Shown: positions 8,418 to 17,880 of the stretch, in pieces
Layout of the letters: the number at the start of each line of letters is the position of its first letter
Position numbering within the stretch: the first letter of the stretch is position 1
DNA from: Bacteroidota bacterium
GTDB taxonomy: Bacteria; Bacteroidota; Bacteroidia; 2-12-FULL-35-15
NCBI GenBank assembly: GCA_017303895.1
Contig: JAFLBF010000001.1
Location: 682,001-746,000 of the forward strand
DNA length: 64,000 nt
Reading direction: 5' to 3'
Made by a program: the position numbers and the translations under genes
Notes under the pieces: generated by a model
What the model was told of the DNA's origin: nothing
Database searches by the model: none
The model's input: only the letters and a program-made list of their open reading frames with translations

Positions 8418-11400
8418 TTAGATCACAATATTTACGATCTTATTGTGCACCACGATCACTTTTTTAGGTGTTTTACCTTCCAGGTATTTTTGTGTTTGTT
8501 CCAGGGTCAATACTTCTTTTTCTACCTGCTCTTTTGTGAGTGAGAGATCATACTCCTGGAAGAAACGTGTTTTACCATTGAATGAAACAGGATAGTTGAA
8601 TGAACTCTCAACCAGATACGATTCATTGCATTCAGGGAAAGCAGCATAGGTAATGCTTTCTGAATGTCCTAAACGGTTCCATAATTCTTCTGCAATATGC
8701 GGTGCATAAGGAGCAATGATGATAGTGAGCGGTTCTAAGACCTCACGTTTGTTGCATTTCAGATCCGTTAATTCATTTACACAGATCATGAAATTACTTA
8801 CCGAAGTATTGAAAGAGAAATTCTCAATATCGCTGCTGATCTTTTTAATGGTTTTGTGCAATGCTTTTAATTCATCTTTACTAGCTTTTTCTTCACTAAT
8901 GTAGAATGTTTCTTCTTTTGAATTTTGACTTTCATTCTTTTGTCCTTGATGATACAATCTCCACAGCTTGCGGATGAAATTACTAACACCTGTAATTCCG
9001 TTGGTATTCCAAGGCTTGGAAAGTTCCAGCGGACCAAGGAACATTTCATACAAGCGCAAACAATCTGCTCCGTATTGTTCTACCATGGTGTCTGGAGTAA
9101 CTACATTCCATTTGGATTTTGACATTTTCTCGACTTCTCTATGGCATATATACTGAGCATCATCTTCAAGGTAAAATTTGAAAACTAGTTTAGATATATC
9201 AACACCTAAGTTCTTATAAGTCTCAGCTCTCCAAGCAGAATAATGTCCTATATCTAAAATATTTTTACCTGAAACATATTCAATTGGGGTTCTAGATCCG
9301 GGGATAGCCTCGCCAGTATGGAAACAATTCTCTGTTAATGTTAGCTTGTAGCCATTCTGTAAATCGTTGAATTTGTAGTTTTTAAAATCTGGATTAAATT
9401 CAACTAAAATATCATTGCAAAAAGAGAGGTATTTTTCAATTTCAACCTTATTACCTTTTTCAATTTCTAACGCCTTACCTTTTGAAATATATATTGGTGG
9501 AATATTATTAATCTTTAATTCCTTATTTTTTGTGAAAAATTCAATTTTAGGGAATGTGCAAATGATAACAAATGCGGACTCGCCTTGTATCATCCCTTGG
9601 TTGATAAGCTTTTTAGCCGGCTCAATAACTGGGATCAATCCAAGGTCATTTAAAAATTTGGTCCAGAAGCGTACATACAATAAATGTCCTGTAGCATGTT
9701 CAGCACCGCCAATGTACAAGTCTACATTTTGCCAATAGTCAACTGCTTCTTTGCTTACAAATGTTTTTTCATTGTGTGCATCCATGTAGCGCAGGAAATA
9801 CCAGCTACTGCCTGCCCAGCCCGGCATGGTGCTGTATTCGTATTCATATTTTCCTTCATATTTCCAGTCTTTTGCACGTGCCAATGGTGGTTCACCTGTT
9901 TCGGTCGGCAGGTATTTATCTACTTCAGGCAACATCAAGGGCAATTCGCTTTCTTTTAATACATGCGGAATCCCATCTTTGTAATATACCGGAATAGGCT
10001 CTCCCCAATAGCGTTGGCGACCGAAGATCGCATCACGCAAACGGAAATTTGTTTTGCCTTTTCCTAATCCTTTTTCTTCAATCACAGCAATTGCTTTTTT
10101 GATGGCTTCTTTCACTTCCAGTCCATTCAAAAAGTCGGAGTTGATGAGTTTTCCTTCTTTTGCATCGTATGATTCTTTTGAAAGATCGCCACCGGCAACC
10201 ACTTCAATAATAGGTAAGTCGAAATGTTTTGCAAAGGCATAATCGCGTGAATCGTGCCCCGGAACAGCCATTACAGCACCTGTTCCATATCCTGCCAATA
10301 CATAATCACCGATCCAGATCGGAATTTGTTTGCCGGTGAATGGATGGATCACATACGCTCCAGTGAACACACCGGTGATCTTTTTTACATCGGCCATACG
10401 TTCGCGTTCGCTACGGTTTTTTGCGAAAGTTACGTATTCATCAACGGCATTTTTTTGTGTTGCAGTGGTGATCTGTGCAACCAGTTCATGCTCCGGAGCA
10501 AGCGTTACAAACGATACTCCGAAAATAGTATCAGGGCGAGTGGTGAAAACTTCCACTTCAGCACTTGAATTTTCTACTTTGAATTTTAAACTTGTTCCAT
10601 CGGAACGTCCGATCCAGTTACGTTGTGCTTCTTTGATGGATTCTGTCCAGTCGATGCCTTCCAGGTCATTCAACAAACGATCAGCATACGCAGTGATGCG
10701 CAAGCTCCATTGTTTCATAAGTTTGCGTTCAACAGGATAACCGCCACGTTCCGAAACACCATCTTTCACTTCTTCGTTAGCCAAAACTGTTCCCAGTTGC
10801 GGGCACCAGTTCACCATCGTATCGCTAAGGTATGCAAGACGGAATTGTTGTAATACTTGTTCTTTATTGGCTTCAGAGAAATTTTTCCATTCTTCCGCTG
10901 TAAATCCATCATGGTAAATTTCCAGATCGCCCGTTAAGATATCATCCGAAGTCCCTTTGAAGCCATTGCTTTCAAAACAACTGATAAGCGTTGAGATGTT
11001 TTCTGCTTTGTTTGTTTTTTTGTTGTACCAGGAGTTGAACAACTGGATAAAGATCCATTGTGTCCATTTGTAATAATCGGGATTAGAAGTGCGTACTTCA
11101 CGATCCCAATCGAATGAGAATCCTATTTTGTCTAATTGTTCGCGATAGCGCGCAATGTTTGTCTTTGTTGTAATTTCAGGATGTTGTCCGGTTTGAATGG
11201 CATATTGTTCGGCAGGTAAACCAAATGAGTCGTAGCCCATCGGATGCAATACATTGAATCCTTTCAAACGTTTGTAGCGTGCAAAAATATCGGAAGCGAT
11301 ATAGCCCAGTGGATGACCAACATGCAACCCTGCACCACTTGGGTATGGGAACATATCCAACACATAATATTTTGGTTTTGTGGATTGGTTTTCGGCTTTA

Positions 11401-11465
11401 TAGGTTTTATTGGCGGCCCAATACTGTTGCCATTTTTTTTCTACTTCTCTGAAATTGTATTCCAT
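8418..11465 (-). CDS. leuS: Leucyl-tRNA synthetase with an enlarged insertion before KMSKS
   Basis: Class I leucyl-tRNA synthetase, charging tRNA-Leu. The HIGH-type motif (LHVGH) is at residues 48-51 and the KMSKS loop at about 779-783. The editing domain ([10 protein letters not shown]) and the tRNA-binding C-terminus are present. At 1015 residues it is longer than the roughly 920-950 I expect for Bacteroidota. The excess lies between LINQGMIQG (about 628) and EKMSKSKWN: about 150 residues where about 65 are usual, and the conserved leucine-specific-domain wording is largely absent there. The DNA of that stretch (about 9131-9590) is far more AT-rich than the rest of the gene. Despite this, all catalytic motifs are intact and the frame is open, so the enzyme is probably functional. 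Confidence 0.95.
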   Translation of the reverse strand: MEYNFREVEKKWQQYWAANKTYKAENQSTKPKYYVLDMFPYPSGAGLHVGHPLGYIASDIFARYKRLKGFNVLHPMGYDSFGLPAEQYAIQTGQHPEITTKTNIARYREQLDKIGFSFDWDREVRTSNPDYYKWTQWIFIQLFNSWYNKKTNKAENISTLISCFESNGFKGTSDDILTGDLEIYHDGFTAEEWKNFSEANKEQVLQQFRLAYLSDTMVNWCPQLGTVLANEEVKDGVSERGGYPVERKLMKQWSLRITAYADRLLNDLEGIDWTESIKEAQRNWIGRSDGTSLKFKVENSSAEVEVFTTRPDTIFGVSFVTLAPEHELVAQITTATQKNAVDEYVTFAKNRSERERMADVKKITGVFTGAYVIHPFTGKQIPIWIGDYVLAGYGTGAVMAVPGHDSRDYAFAKHFDLPIIEVVAGGDLSKESYDAKEGKLINSDFLNGLEVKEAIKKAIAVIEEKGLGKGKTNFRLRDAIFGRQRYWGEPIPVYYKDGIPHVLKESELPLMLPEVDKYLPTETGEPPLARAKDWKYEGKYEYEYSTMPGWAGSSWYFLRYMDAHNEKTFVSKEAVDYWQNVDLYIGGAEHATGHLLYVRFWTKFLNDLGLIPVIEPAKKLINQGMIQGESAFVIICTFPKIEFFTKNKELKINNIPPIYISKGKALEIEKGNKVEIEKYLSFCNDILVEFNPDFKNYKFNDLQNGYKLTLTENCFHTGEAIPGSRTPIEYVSGKNILDIGHYSAWRAETYKNLGVDISKLVFKFYLEDDAQYICHREVEKMSKSKWNVVTPDTMVEQYGADCLRLYEMFLGPLELSKPWNTNGITGVSNFIRKLWRLYHQGQKNESQNSKEETFYISEEKASKDELKALHKTIKKISSDIENFSFNTSVSNFMICVNELTDLKCNKREVLEPLTIIIAPYAPHIAEELWNRLGHSESITYAAFPECNESYLVESSFNYPVSFNGKTRFFQEYDLSLTKEQVEKEVLTLEQTQKYLEGKTPKKVIVVHNKIVNIVI

Positions 11466-11651
11466 CTTTTACTCGTATTATGCTGTTTTTAGAGGCTGCG
11501 AATATACGAAAAGAGTAAGAAAGGAGGAAGATTTTAGGTTATTAACGGCTGGTTGTTTATTTAAATCCTGAGGAAGTATGGCTTTGCTGCTATTTTCAGG
11601 ATAATTTAGCAAAGATTCTTATTTCAGTATTCATTAATCAACAATTAAAAG

Positions 11652-12521
11652 GTGTCAGACAGATATTCAAAACGCAGGTTAACAGGCTCTACATTTACAA
11701 CAATTGTAAGTCTTTCGTTGGTATTGTTCATGTTAGGTTTATTAGGGATCATTATTTTGAATACCCGTAAACTGGCCGACAATGTGAAAGAGAACATCGG
11801 ATTTCAGGTGATCCTGAATGAAACAGCCAAAGAGGTGGATGTTGCCAAACTTCAAAAAACATTGGATGCTTCGGAATATGTTAGATCAACCGAGTTTGTG
11901 ACGAAAGAGGAAGCTGCCGAGAAATTACAAAAAGATCTGGGAGAAGATTTTATTGGCTTCCTGGGATTTAACCCTTTGCTATCTTCTATTCATGTTAATT
12001 TAAAGGCGGAATATGCCAATGCCGACAGTTTGGCCTGGATTGAAAAGGATATGCTGGAGACCAAGCTGGTAAAGGAAGTGATCTATCAAAAATCATTGGT
12101 AAGTATGATCAATGAGAATGTGCAAAAGATCAGCGTGGTGATCCTCGGATTCAGTTCTTTGCTCATGATCATTGCCTTGGCTTTGATCAACAATACCATC
12201 CGTTTATCCATTTATAGCAAACGTTTTATTATTAAGACCATGCAATTGGTGGGGGCAACACAAGGATTCATCAGAAGGCCTTTTGTATTTGCAGGCATCC
12301 GTCATGGTGTGTATGGTGCTTTGATCGCTATTGCCATGCTGGTGGGCGTGTTATATGTTACCCAAAAGCAGTTGCCTGAATTAAAAGAGTTGCAGGATCA
12401 AAACATGTTATTGACCTTGTTTGGGATCGTGATCGTATTGGGTATCATCATTTCCTGGATCAGTACTTCATTGGCTGTACGTAAGTATTTACGCCTGAAG
12501 TCGGACGATCTGTATTTTTAG
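11652..12521 (+). CDS. ftsX: Cell division protein FtsX (ABC transporter permease)
   Basis: This 289-residue FtsX family permease partners with the ATPase FtsE to activate peptidoglycan hydrolases during division. It has one N-terminal membrane helix (about 14-36), an extracytoplasmic domain (about 40-160) and three C-terminal helices (about 165-190, 212-235, 255-278). The motif MQLVGATQGFIRRPFVFAGI is the typical FtsX cytoplasmic coupling region. The start is GTG at 11652, preceded by an A-rich stretch. No ftsE lies beside it, which is common in this phylum. It is divergent from leuS with a 186-bp gap in which I see no clear promoter element. Confidence 0.92.
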   Translation: MSDRYSKRRLTGSTFTTIVSLSLVLFMLGLLGIIILNTRKLADNVKENIGFQVILNETAKEVDVAKLQKTLDASEYVRSTEFVTKEEAAEKLQKDLGEDFIGFLGFNPLLSSIHVNLKAEYANADSLAWIEKDMLETKLVKEVIYQKSLVSMINENVQKISVVILGFSSLLMIIALALINNTIRLSIYSKRFIIKTMQLVGATQGFIRRPFVFAGIRHGVYGALIAIAMLVGVLYVTQKQLPELKELQDQNMLLTLFGIVIVLGIIISWISTSLAVRKYLRLKSDDLYF

Positions 12522-12562
12522 GCACTTCACGTTTTTTAACAAGCTATATTCCTAAAATTAAT

Positions 12563-12570
12563 TACATTTG
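12563..12570 (+). promoter_or_regulatory. Candidate -7 element for the DUF3098 gene
   Basis: TACATTTG matches the Bacteroidota -7 consensus TAnnTTTG, 23 bp before the ATG at 12594. I see no clear -33 TTG at the usual spacing. Confidence 0.55.
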
Positions 12571-12593
12571 TAGCGCTAAAAATAATTTCAAAA

Positions 12594-12833
12594 ATGAGCA
12601 GTAATAAAAAACCCGGATTTGCTTTTGGAAAAGATAACTACAGAATTTTAATTGTAGGTGTATTGGTAGTGATCATTGGTTATATGCTGATGGTTGGTGG
12701 TGGTGCCGAAAATCCAAATGAATTCCATGAAGACGAGATCTTTAGTTTCAGACGTATTACGCTTTCTCCTATTGTTATTTTAGCCGGTTTCGTGATCGTA
12801 TTGTTAGGGATCATGAAAAAATCGAAAGACTAA
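12594..12833 (+). CDS. DUF3098 small membrane protein
   Basis: This 79-residue protein has two membrane helices (about 19-38 and 57-75) joined by a loop containing GGGAENPNEFHEDEIFSFRRIT, the hallmark region of DUF3098. The family is restricted to Bacteroidota and almost always sits between ftsX and uppP, as here. This suggests a link to cell envelope growth or division, but no function has been shown. It appears to have its own promoter at 12563. Confidence 0.9.
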   Translation: MSSNKKPGFAFGKDNYRILIVGVLVVIIGYMLMVGGGAENPNEFHEDEIFSFRRITLSPIVILAGFVIVLLGIMKKSKD

Positions 12834-12931
12834 TTCAATTTGAAAATTTGAGAATGACTCAATTTGAAAATTGTTTGTTGGTATAGCCTGAAATTATTTC
12901 ATTTTCAAATTAGCACATTAGCGAATCTCCT

Positions 12932-13723
12932 ATGTCGTATATCCAAGCCATTATTATTGCTATCATTGAAGGCTTAACAGAGTTCCTGCCTGTTTCATCT
13001 ACCGGTCACATGATTCTTGCCGATTCATTGATGGCTATTCAGGATAAAGAGTTTGCTAAAACATTTGAGATCGTGATCCAGTTGGGCGCCATCATGGCTG
13101 TATTGCTCCTTTATATCAAACGATTTTTTGTTGGATTAGACATTTACATGAAACTGTTTGTAGCTTTTTTACCGACAGGGATCATCGGCTTTTTTGCCTA
13201 TAAAACCATCAAGCATTATTTATTCAATCCTTTCACAGTAAGTATTTCATTGATCGTTGGAGGGGTGGTTTTGATCTTACTCGATAAATGGAGTGAACAA
13301 AAAAGATCGGAATACAAAGAGATAGAAGACATTACCTACCAGGGAGCGGTTAAGATCGGATTGATCCAATGTTTATCTATGATACCGGGTGTATCGCGTG
13401 CTGCAGCCACTATTTTTGGTGGTGTATTTTCTGGATTTGACAGAAAACAAGCGGCTGAATTCTCTTTCCTCTTAGCTATCCCTACCATGTTTGCAGCATC
13501 GGGCTACGATCTGTTAAAAGAAAAAGACAATATTCATTCCGATGATATCACCATTCTTTTGTTAGGTGCTTTAGTAGCTTTTGTTGTAGCTATTGTTGCC
13601 GTAAAAGCATTCGTTGCTTTTTTAACGAAATATGGATTCAAGCACTTTGGTTATTACCGTATCATTTTAGGTGTATTATTTCTGGTATATGCACTGTACA
13701 CCGGATTAGAAATGACCGCATAA
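12932..13723 (+). CDS. uppP: Undecaprenyl-diphosphatase UppP (BacA)
   Basis: This 263-residue integral membrane phosphatase dephosphorylates undecaprenyl diphosphate to recycle the lipid carrier for peptidoglycan and other envelope polymers. Its two signature motifs are present: EGLTEFLPVSSTGH (residues 13-26, with Glu17 and His26) and PGVSRAAATIFGG, which holds the catalytic Arg. Hydrophobic segments cover most of the chain. It lies 98 bp after the DUF3098 gene; that gap carries two imperfect copies of CAATTTGAAAATT but no obvious terminator. truB starts 9 bp downstream, so the two are probably co-transcribed. Confidence 0.95.
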   Translation: MSYIQAIIIAIIEGLTEFLPVSSTGHMILADSLMAIQDKEFAKTFEIVIQLGAIMAVLLLYIKRFFVGLDIYMKLFVAFLPTGIIGFFAYKTIKHYLFNPFTVSISLIVGGVVLILLDKWSEQKRSEYKEIEDITYQGAVKIGLIQCLSMIPGVSRAAATIFGGVFSGFDRKQAAEFSFLLAIPTMFAASGYDLLKEKDNIHSDDITILLLGALVAFVVAIVAVKAFVAFLTKYGFKHFGYYRIILGVLFLVYALYTGLEMTA

Positions 13724-13732
13724 TATTTTCTC

Positions 13733-14434
13733 ATGTACGATTTCAGAGCAGGCGAAGTTTTGTTGATCAATAAACCATTGACTTGGACCTCTTTTCAGGT
13801 GGTCAACAAAATGAAATATACGATCAAACATCACCCTTCTTTGATGCATGAAGGTAAAAGGATTCAGCCAAAGATCGGCCATGCAGGAACATTAGATCCG
13901 CTTGCAACGGGTTTGTTGATCGTTTGTACAGGCAAACAAACAAAGAATATTGAAAGTTATCAGGCGCAGGAAAAAGAATATACCGGAACGTTTTACATAG
14001 GAGCTACCACACCTTGCTTTGATCTGGAAAAAGAGATCGATGCACATTATCCAACGGAGCACATCACGGATGAGTTGATCCGCGAAACCACTAAACAGTT
14101 CATGGGTAAGATCCAGCAAACTCCACCTTTGTTTTCGGCCATCAAAATTGATGGTAAACGGGCCTATGACATTGCACGGGCGGGTAAAACAGCGGAGATC
14201 AAATCCAAAGAGATAGAGATCAAGGAATTTGAGATCACGCGTATAGCTCTTCCTGAGGTTGATTTTAGAGTGGTATGCAGCAAAGGAACCTATATCCGCT
14301 CATTAGCGAGAGATTTTGGCTTGGCACTCAACAGTGGCGCTCATTTAACAGCATTGTGCCGCACCCGCATAGGTGAGTATAAACTGAGTGATGCCATGAG
14401 TCTGGAAGACTTCCAAAAATCACTTTCCGTTTAA
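13733..14434 (+). CDS. truB: tRNA pseudouridine(55) synthase TruB
   Basis: This 233-residue enzyme isomerises U55 in the T-loop of tRNAs. The catalytic motif GHAGTLDPLATG is at residues 49-60 with the nucleophile Asp55. The later YIRSLARDFG and LSDAMSLEDF motifs are also typical. The protein is short compared with E. coli TruB (about 314 residues) because it lacks the C-terminal PUA-like domain; the short form is usual in Bacteroidota. It follows uppP by 9 bp. Confidence 0.95.
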   Translation: MYDFRAGEVLLINKPLTWTSFQVVNKMKYTIKHHPSLMHEGKRIQPKIGHAGTLDPLATGLLIVCTGKQTKNIESYQAQEKEYTGTFYIGATTPCFDLEKEIDAHYPTEHITDELIRETTKQFMGKIQQTPPLFSAIKIDGKRAYDIARAGKTAEIKSKEIEIKEFEITRIALPEVDFRVVCSKGTYIRSLARDFGLALNSGAHLTALCRTRIGEYKLSDAMSLEDFQKSLSV

Positions 14435-14451
14435 AATAAACACGATTTTTA

Positions 14452-14482
14452 TTGACAAAGGCTTTTTGAGGTAGTACCTTTG
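14452..14482 (+). promoter_or_regulatory. Strong candidate promoter for queA
   Basis: TTGACA at 14452-14457 and TACCTTTG at 14475-14482 are spaced 17 bp apart. This matches the Bacteroidota -33 TTG / -7 TAnnTTTG pattern closely. The predicted leader to the queA ATG is about 100 nt. Confidence 0.8.
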
Positions 14483-14591
14483 CGCCCTATTTTAGAATTA
14501 ATCATTAATCCCGTAAGATTTATGAGGCGTTTATCTCCTTGTAATATGGAACTTGAAAATTCCATAGATCTTATTACAAAAAACAAAATTT

Positions 14592-15641
14592 ATGAAATTA
14601 TCACAATTCAAATTCAACTTGCCGAAAGAGTTGTTGGCGGAAACTCCTGCAAAAAACCGTGACGAAGCTAAGTTGATGGTGGTGCACCGTGCTACCGGAA
14701 AAATTGAACACAAAAAATTTAAAGATGTATTAAGCTATTTTAATGATGGCGATTGCATGATCCTGAACGATACAAAAGTGTTCCCTGCACGTATGTACGG
14801 TAACAAAGAAAAAACCGGAGCAAAGATCGAAGTATTCTTGTTGCGCGAATTAAATGCAGAAAGTCGTTTGTGGGATGTGTTGGTGGATCCTGCGCGTAAG
14901 ATCCGTATCGGTAATAAATTATACTTTGGTGATGATGATACATTGGTAGCTGAGGTTATTGATAACACTACATCACGTGGTCGTACATTACGTTTTTTAT
15001 ACGATGGTTCTTACGAAGATTTCCGCAGAACATTGGATGAAATGGGTGAAACACCGTTGCCAAAATACATCAAACGTAAACCAACCGATGAGGATAAGGA
15101 GCGTTACCAAACAGTATATGCTAAGAACGAAGGTGCAGTAGCAGCTCCAACAGCTGGTTTGCACTTTAGCCGTGAATTGCTAAAACGTTTGGAACTAAAA
15201 GGAGTGAACTTTGCAAACGTAACATTACACGTTGGTTTAGGTACATTCCGTACAGTGGAAGTAGAAGATCTTACTAAACACAAAATGGATTCAGAGCAAG
15301 TAATTATCTCTGAAAAAGATTGTGCGATCGTAAATAAATCACGTGAAGCAAGAAAAAAAGTGTGTTGCGTTGGAACCACCAGTATGCGTGCTATCGAATC
15401 ATCAGTATCTACGGATGGTTTCCTAAAGCCATACAATGGCTGGACAAACAAATTCATTTTCCCTCCATACGATTTTTCTGTATCAAACTGTATGATCACC
15501 AATTTCCATACGCCTGAATCAACTTTATTGATGATGGTTTGCGCTTTCGGTGGTTACGACTTGATCATGAAAGCATACAAAGAAGCAGTAAAAGAAAAAT
15601 ACCGTTTCTATTCGTATGGTGATGCCATGTTGATCTTGTAA
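14592..15641 (+). CDS. queA: S-adenosylmethionine:tRNA ribosyltransferase-isomerase QueA
   Basis: This 349-residue enzyme transfers and isomerises the ribosyl part of SAM onto preQ1 in tRNA, making epoxyqueuosine at the wobble position. Recognisable motifs are the N-terminal [60 protein letters not shown] and the C-terminal [18 protein letters not shown]. Length matches the family. It has its own strong promoter and a terminator, so it is probably a single-gene unit. Confidence 0.96.
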   Translation: MKLSQFKFNLPKELLAETPAKNRDEAKLMVVHRATGKIEHKKFKDVLSYFNDGDCMILNDTKVFPARMYGNKEKTGAKIEVFLLRELNAESRLWDVLVDPARKIRIGNKLYFGDDDTLVAEVIDNTTSRGRTLRFLYDGSYEDFRRTLDEMGETPLPKYIKRKPTDEDKERYQTVYAKNEGAVAAPTAGLHFSRELLKRLELKGVNFANVTLHVGLGTFRTVEVEDLTKHKMDSEQVIISEKDCAIVNKSREARKKVCCVGTTSMRAIESSVSTDGFLKPYNGWTNKFIFPPYDFSVSNCMITNFHTPESTLLMMVCAFGGYDLIMKAYKEAVKEKYRFYSYGDAMLIL

Positions 15642-15673
15642 ACTACAAATACGAATCAATACGAATCAATACG

Positions 15674-15712
15674 AATATACGAATGGACACAATGTTCATT
15701 CGTATATTTTTT
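15674..15712 (+). terminator. Intrinsic terminator of queA
   Basis: A 12-bp stem (15674-15685 / 15697-15708) is followed by a T run. It overlaps a short direct repeat: three near-copies of AATACGAATC lie at about 15648-15678, so the stem may have grown out of this repeat. Confidence 0.75.
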
Positions 15713-15732
15713 AATAAAGGGTTTAAAGCAGT

Positions 15733-16407
15733 ATGCAAAAATACATTATCATAGTAGCAGGAGGTAGCGGATCGCGCATGAACAGTGCTGTTCCAAAGCA
15801 ATTCCTTGAATTAAAAGGGAAGCCTGTTCTACTGCATACTTTGCAACGATTTATCGATGCTATTCCCGGAATAAAAATAGTGCTGGTGTTACCAGGTGCT
15901 TACAAAAGCGATTGGGAGAACATCTGCAAAAAATTCAGTTTCACTTATCCTGTTCAATTGGCCGAAGGAGGCGAAACACGTTTTCACTCTGTAAAAAGCG
16001 GATTGGTATTGGTTCCTGAAGGAGCTGTTGTTGGAGTGCACGATGCAGCCCGTCCGTTGGTAAGTTTTACAACCATTCAAAATACGTTCAAACTAGCGGA
16101 AGAAAAAGGAAATGCAAGTCCTTGTATCCCTCAAAATGAATCGATCCGTGAAGTAAGTGGAGAGAACAATAAGGCGGTTGACAGAAGCAAGTATTTTATT
16201 ATTCAAACACCACAATGCTTTCAATCTACTCTATTAAAGAAAGCATTTCTACAAGAATACACATCTACGTTTACTGATGATGCAAGTGTGCTGGAAGCAA
16301 TAGGCGAGAAGATCCATTTGATAGAAGGGAATCGTGAAAACATTAAGATCACCACACCGCATGATCTGATCATTGCGGAGGCCTTGATGAGAAATGGATC
16401 TAAATGA
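15733..16407 (+). CDS. ispD: 2-C-methyl-D-erythritol 4-phosphate cytidylyltransferase IspD
   Basis: This 224-residue nucleotidyltransferase of the non-mevalonate isoprenoid pathway couples MEP to CTP. The N-terminal VAGGSGSRMNSAVPKQF loop (about residues 8-24) binds CTP, and VHDAARPLV and TDDASVLE are the other conserved motifs. Length is normal. It ends inside the convergent amidohydrolase gene: the two coding regions overlap by 8 bp tail to tail. A polyprenyl synthase downstream in the window uses the product of the same pathway, but the two genes are not in one operon. Confidence 0.95.
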   Translation: MQKYIIIVAGGSGSRMNSAVPKQFLELKGKPVLLHTLQRFIDAIPGIKIVLVLPGAYKSDWENICKKFSFTYPVQLAEGGETRFHSVKSGLVLVPEGAVVGVHDAARPLVSFTTIQNTFKLAEEKGNASPCIPQNESIREVSGENNKAVDRSKYFIIQTPQCFQSTLLKKAFLQEYTSTFTDDASVLEAIGEKIHLIEGNRENIKITTPHDLIIAEALMRNGSK

Positions 16408-17608
16408 TCTTAAAAACACTCGTCTTCTCTGTCAGTTTCACCCCATCTGTGTTTTTAAGCAAGTTAAGTCCCGGACGTTTTCCTTTCTCCAATGTTCCTA
16501 ATTGATCGAAGCCCAAAAACTCCGCTCCATTTTTTGTTGCCCAGGTAAGTAGTGTGTTCAATTCAATTTCCGGATGATGTTTATTGATCGTCTTTAATTC
16601 ATCCAACACCGATAAGCTCCAGTTCGAAGCCAGACTGTCGGTTCCGACCGTTACTTTACAGTTTTCATTGATGAACAATTGATAATCGGGCAAACGGTTT
16701 TCAATGTATAAGTTGGCATTGGGGCAAGTGCAAAAATAGATTTGAGATGTTAGACTTGAGATGTTAGACTTTATCCAATGAATCTCTTTTTGTGTGGTGA
16801 ACGTATTGTGTACTAACAAGATCTTTCTGGCATCTTTTAAATAAGGCAAGGTAGATTCTAATGCATTCTTTCCTGTTTTACGCATAAATGCAGGATTGAT
16901 GCCCATGTTTTTGAACGCATCATACATCACACCTGTATTGCTTTCAAACAATTCATTCTCTCCCGCACTTTCCTGATTGTGAATGGTAATGATGTTATTA
17001 TTGGCTTTCGCATCCTCATTGATCAAATTCAATAATTCAAGCGACATGGTATAAGGAGCATGTGGCGATAGGGAAGTATGATTGTGGATGCTTGAATATT
17101 GAGTGATCTGTTTCAACTCCTCTTCCAGCTTTTTCCCACTCTGGTAAGTTTGTTCAGCCTTTGAAGGATCCAAACTGAATATTTCAATAAAGGTATGATA
17201 CGCTAAATTGCCTTTTGCTTTTTGCTTGAACGTACTGTTATTATTTGAAATATCACCAACAGCAACCACGCCACTGCAGATCATTTCCTGTTCCGCCAAT
17301 GCGATCCTGTTTTCAATTTCTTCTTCTGTAAAATTGTTTCGCTTACTGATCAGTTCTCCTATAAAGCCTGTCATTCCTTTGTTTTCCGAAACCTGCTTTT
17401 TCATGTGCGACAATTCCAAATGACAATGTGTGTTCACAAAGCCCGGACAAAGAATACCTTTCAGGTGTTGAATATTTGGAGAAGCCTGATCTGCTTCTGA
17501 TGGATGGCAGATGTCTAAAATAGTTCCATCATCATCAACAGTGATCACTCCGTTCGGAATAGGAGCAGCGTTAATAGGAAAAATATAATCAGCAGAAAAT
17601 TGGCGCAT
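16400..17608 (-). CDS. Amidohydrolase-family deaminase (MTA/SAH or aminofutalosine deaminase-like)
   Basis: This 402-residue metal-dependent hydrolase belongs to the amidohydrolase superfamily (TIM barrel with flanking beta-sandwich). Metal and catalytic residues can be read: His61 and His63 in the NTHCHLELS motif, His183 in SPHAPY, His210 in TIHNQES, His267, and Asp324 in GTDSLASN. The CPNANLYI segment resembles the chlorohydrolase/deaminase subgroup that includes MtaD, SsnA and aminofutalosine deaminases. The substrate cannot be fixed from sequence; a role in menaquinone synthesis by the futalosine route is possible but unsupported by neighbours. It overlaps the convergent ispD by 8 bp. Confidence 0.8.
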   Translation of the reverse strand: MRQFSADYIFPINAAPIPNGVITVDDDGTILDICHPSEADQASPNIQHLKGILCPGFVNTHCHLELSHMKKQVSENKGMTGFIGELISKRNNFTEEEIENRIALAEQEMICSGVVAVGDISNNNSTFKQKAKGNLAYHTFIEIFSLDPSKAEQTYQSGKKLEEELKQITQYSSIHNHTSLSPHAPYTMSLELLNLINEDAKANNNIITIHNQESAGENELFESNTGVMYDAFKNMGINPAFMRKTGKNALESTLPYLKDARKILLVHNTFTTQKEIHWIKSNISSLTSQIYFCTCPNANLYIENRLPDYQLFINENCKVTVGTDSLASNWSLSVLDELKTINKHHPEIELNTLLTWATKNGAEFLGFDQLGTLEKGKRPGLNLLKNTDGVKLTEKTSVFKII

Positions 17609-17629
17609 AAATTCGAATTCCTTTGCACG

Positions 17630-17685
17630 TTCTCGACTCCGCTCGAACTGACAACGCGCGCTGTTAGTTCGAGCGGAGTCGAGAA
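17630..17685. repeat. REP-like perfect palindrome
   Basis: A perfect 20-bp inverted repeat (17630-17649 / 17666-17685, arm TTCTCGACTCCGCTCGAACT) extends inward with a GU pair and three more pairs around a GC-rich loop. It lies between the divergent amidohydrolase and rlmN genes. The TCTCGACT(C/G)CGCTCGAA wording resembles an interspersed hairpin I recall from many Bacteroidota genomes; that resemblance is from memory and not checked. There is no T run, so it is not a normal terminator. Confidence 0.7.
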
Positions 17686-17778
17686 TGGTGTGTTGGGTTT
17701 TAATACAGCACTAAATTACAAATAAACTAACTCTCTTTTAGCATTATTCTTTTGTGCTATCCTCAAGGGAATTATTAG

Positions 17779-17786
17779 TAAATTTG
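17779..17786 (+). promoter_or_regulatory. Candidate -7 element for rlmN
   Basis: TAAATTTG fits TAnnTTTG. A TTTG at 17751-17754 lies 24 bp upstream and could be the -33 part. Transcription from here would place the 15-bp tandem repeat inside the rlmN leader. Confidence 0.5.
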
Positions 17787-17816
17787 TGTCCGGTTACAAC
17801 CATGCGTAATTTGTGT

Positions 17817-17876
17817 ATTCGTAATTCGCTTATTCGTAATTCGCTTATTCGTAATTCGCTTATTCGTAATTCGTAG
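17817..17876 (+). repeat. 15-bp tandem repeat directly upstream of rlmN
   Basis: Three perfect copies of ATTCGTAATTCGCTT (17817-17831, 17832-17846, 17847-17861) are followed by a fourth copy matching in its first 12 bases (17862-17876). The array ends four bases before the rlmN start. The unit is 15 bp, a multiple of three, and the rlmN frame stays open through the array, reading VIRLF per unit, but contains no ATG, GTG or TTG there. Confidence 0.9.
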
Positions 17877-17880
17877 TATT

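Noticed and set aside
17817-17876. A CRISPR array
   Set aside because: The unit is only 15 bp and contiguous, with no spacers and no cas genes.
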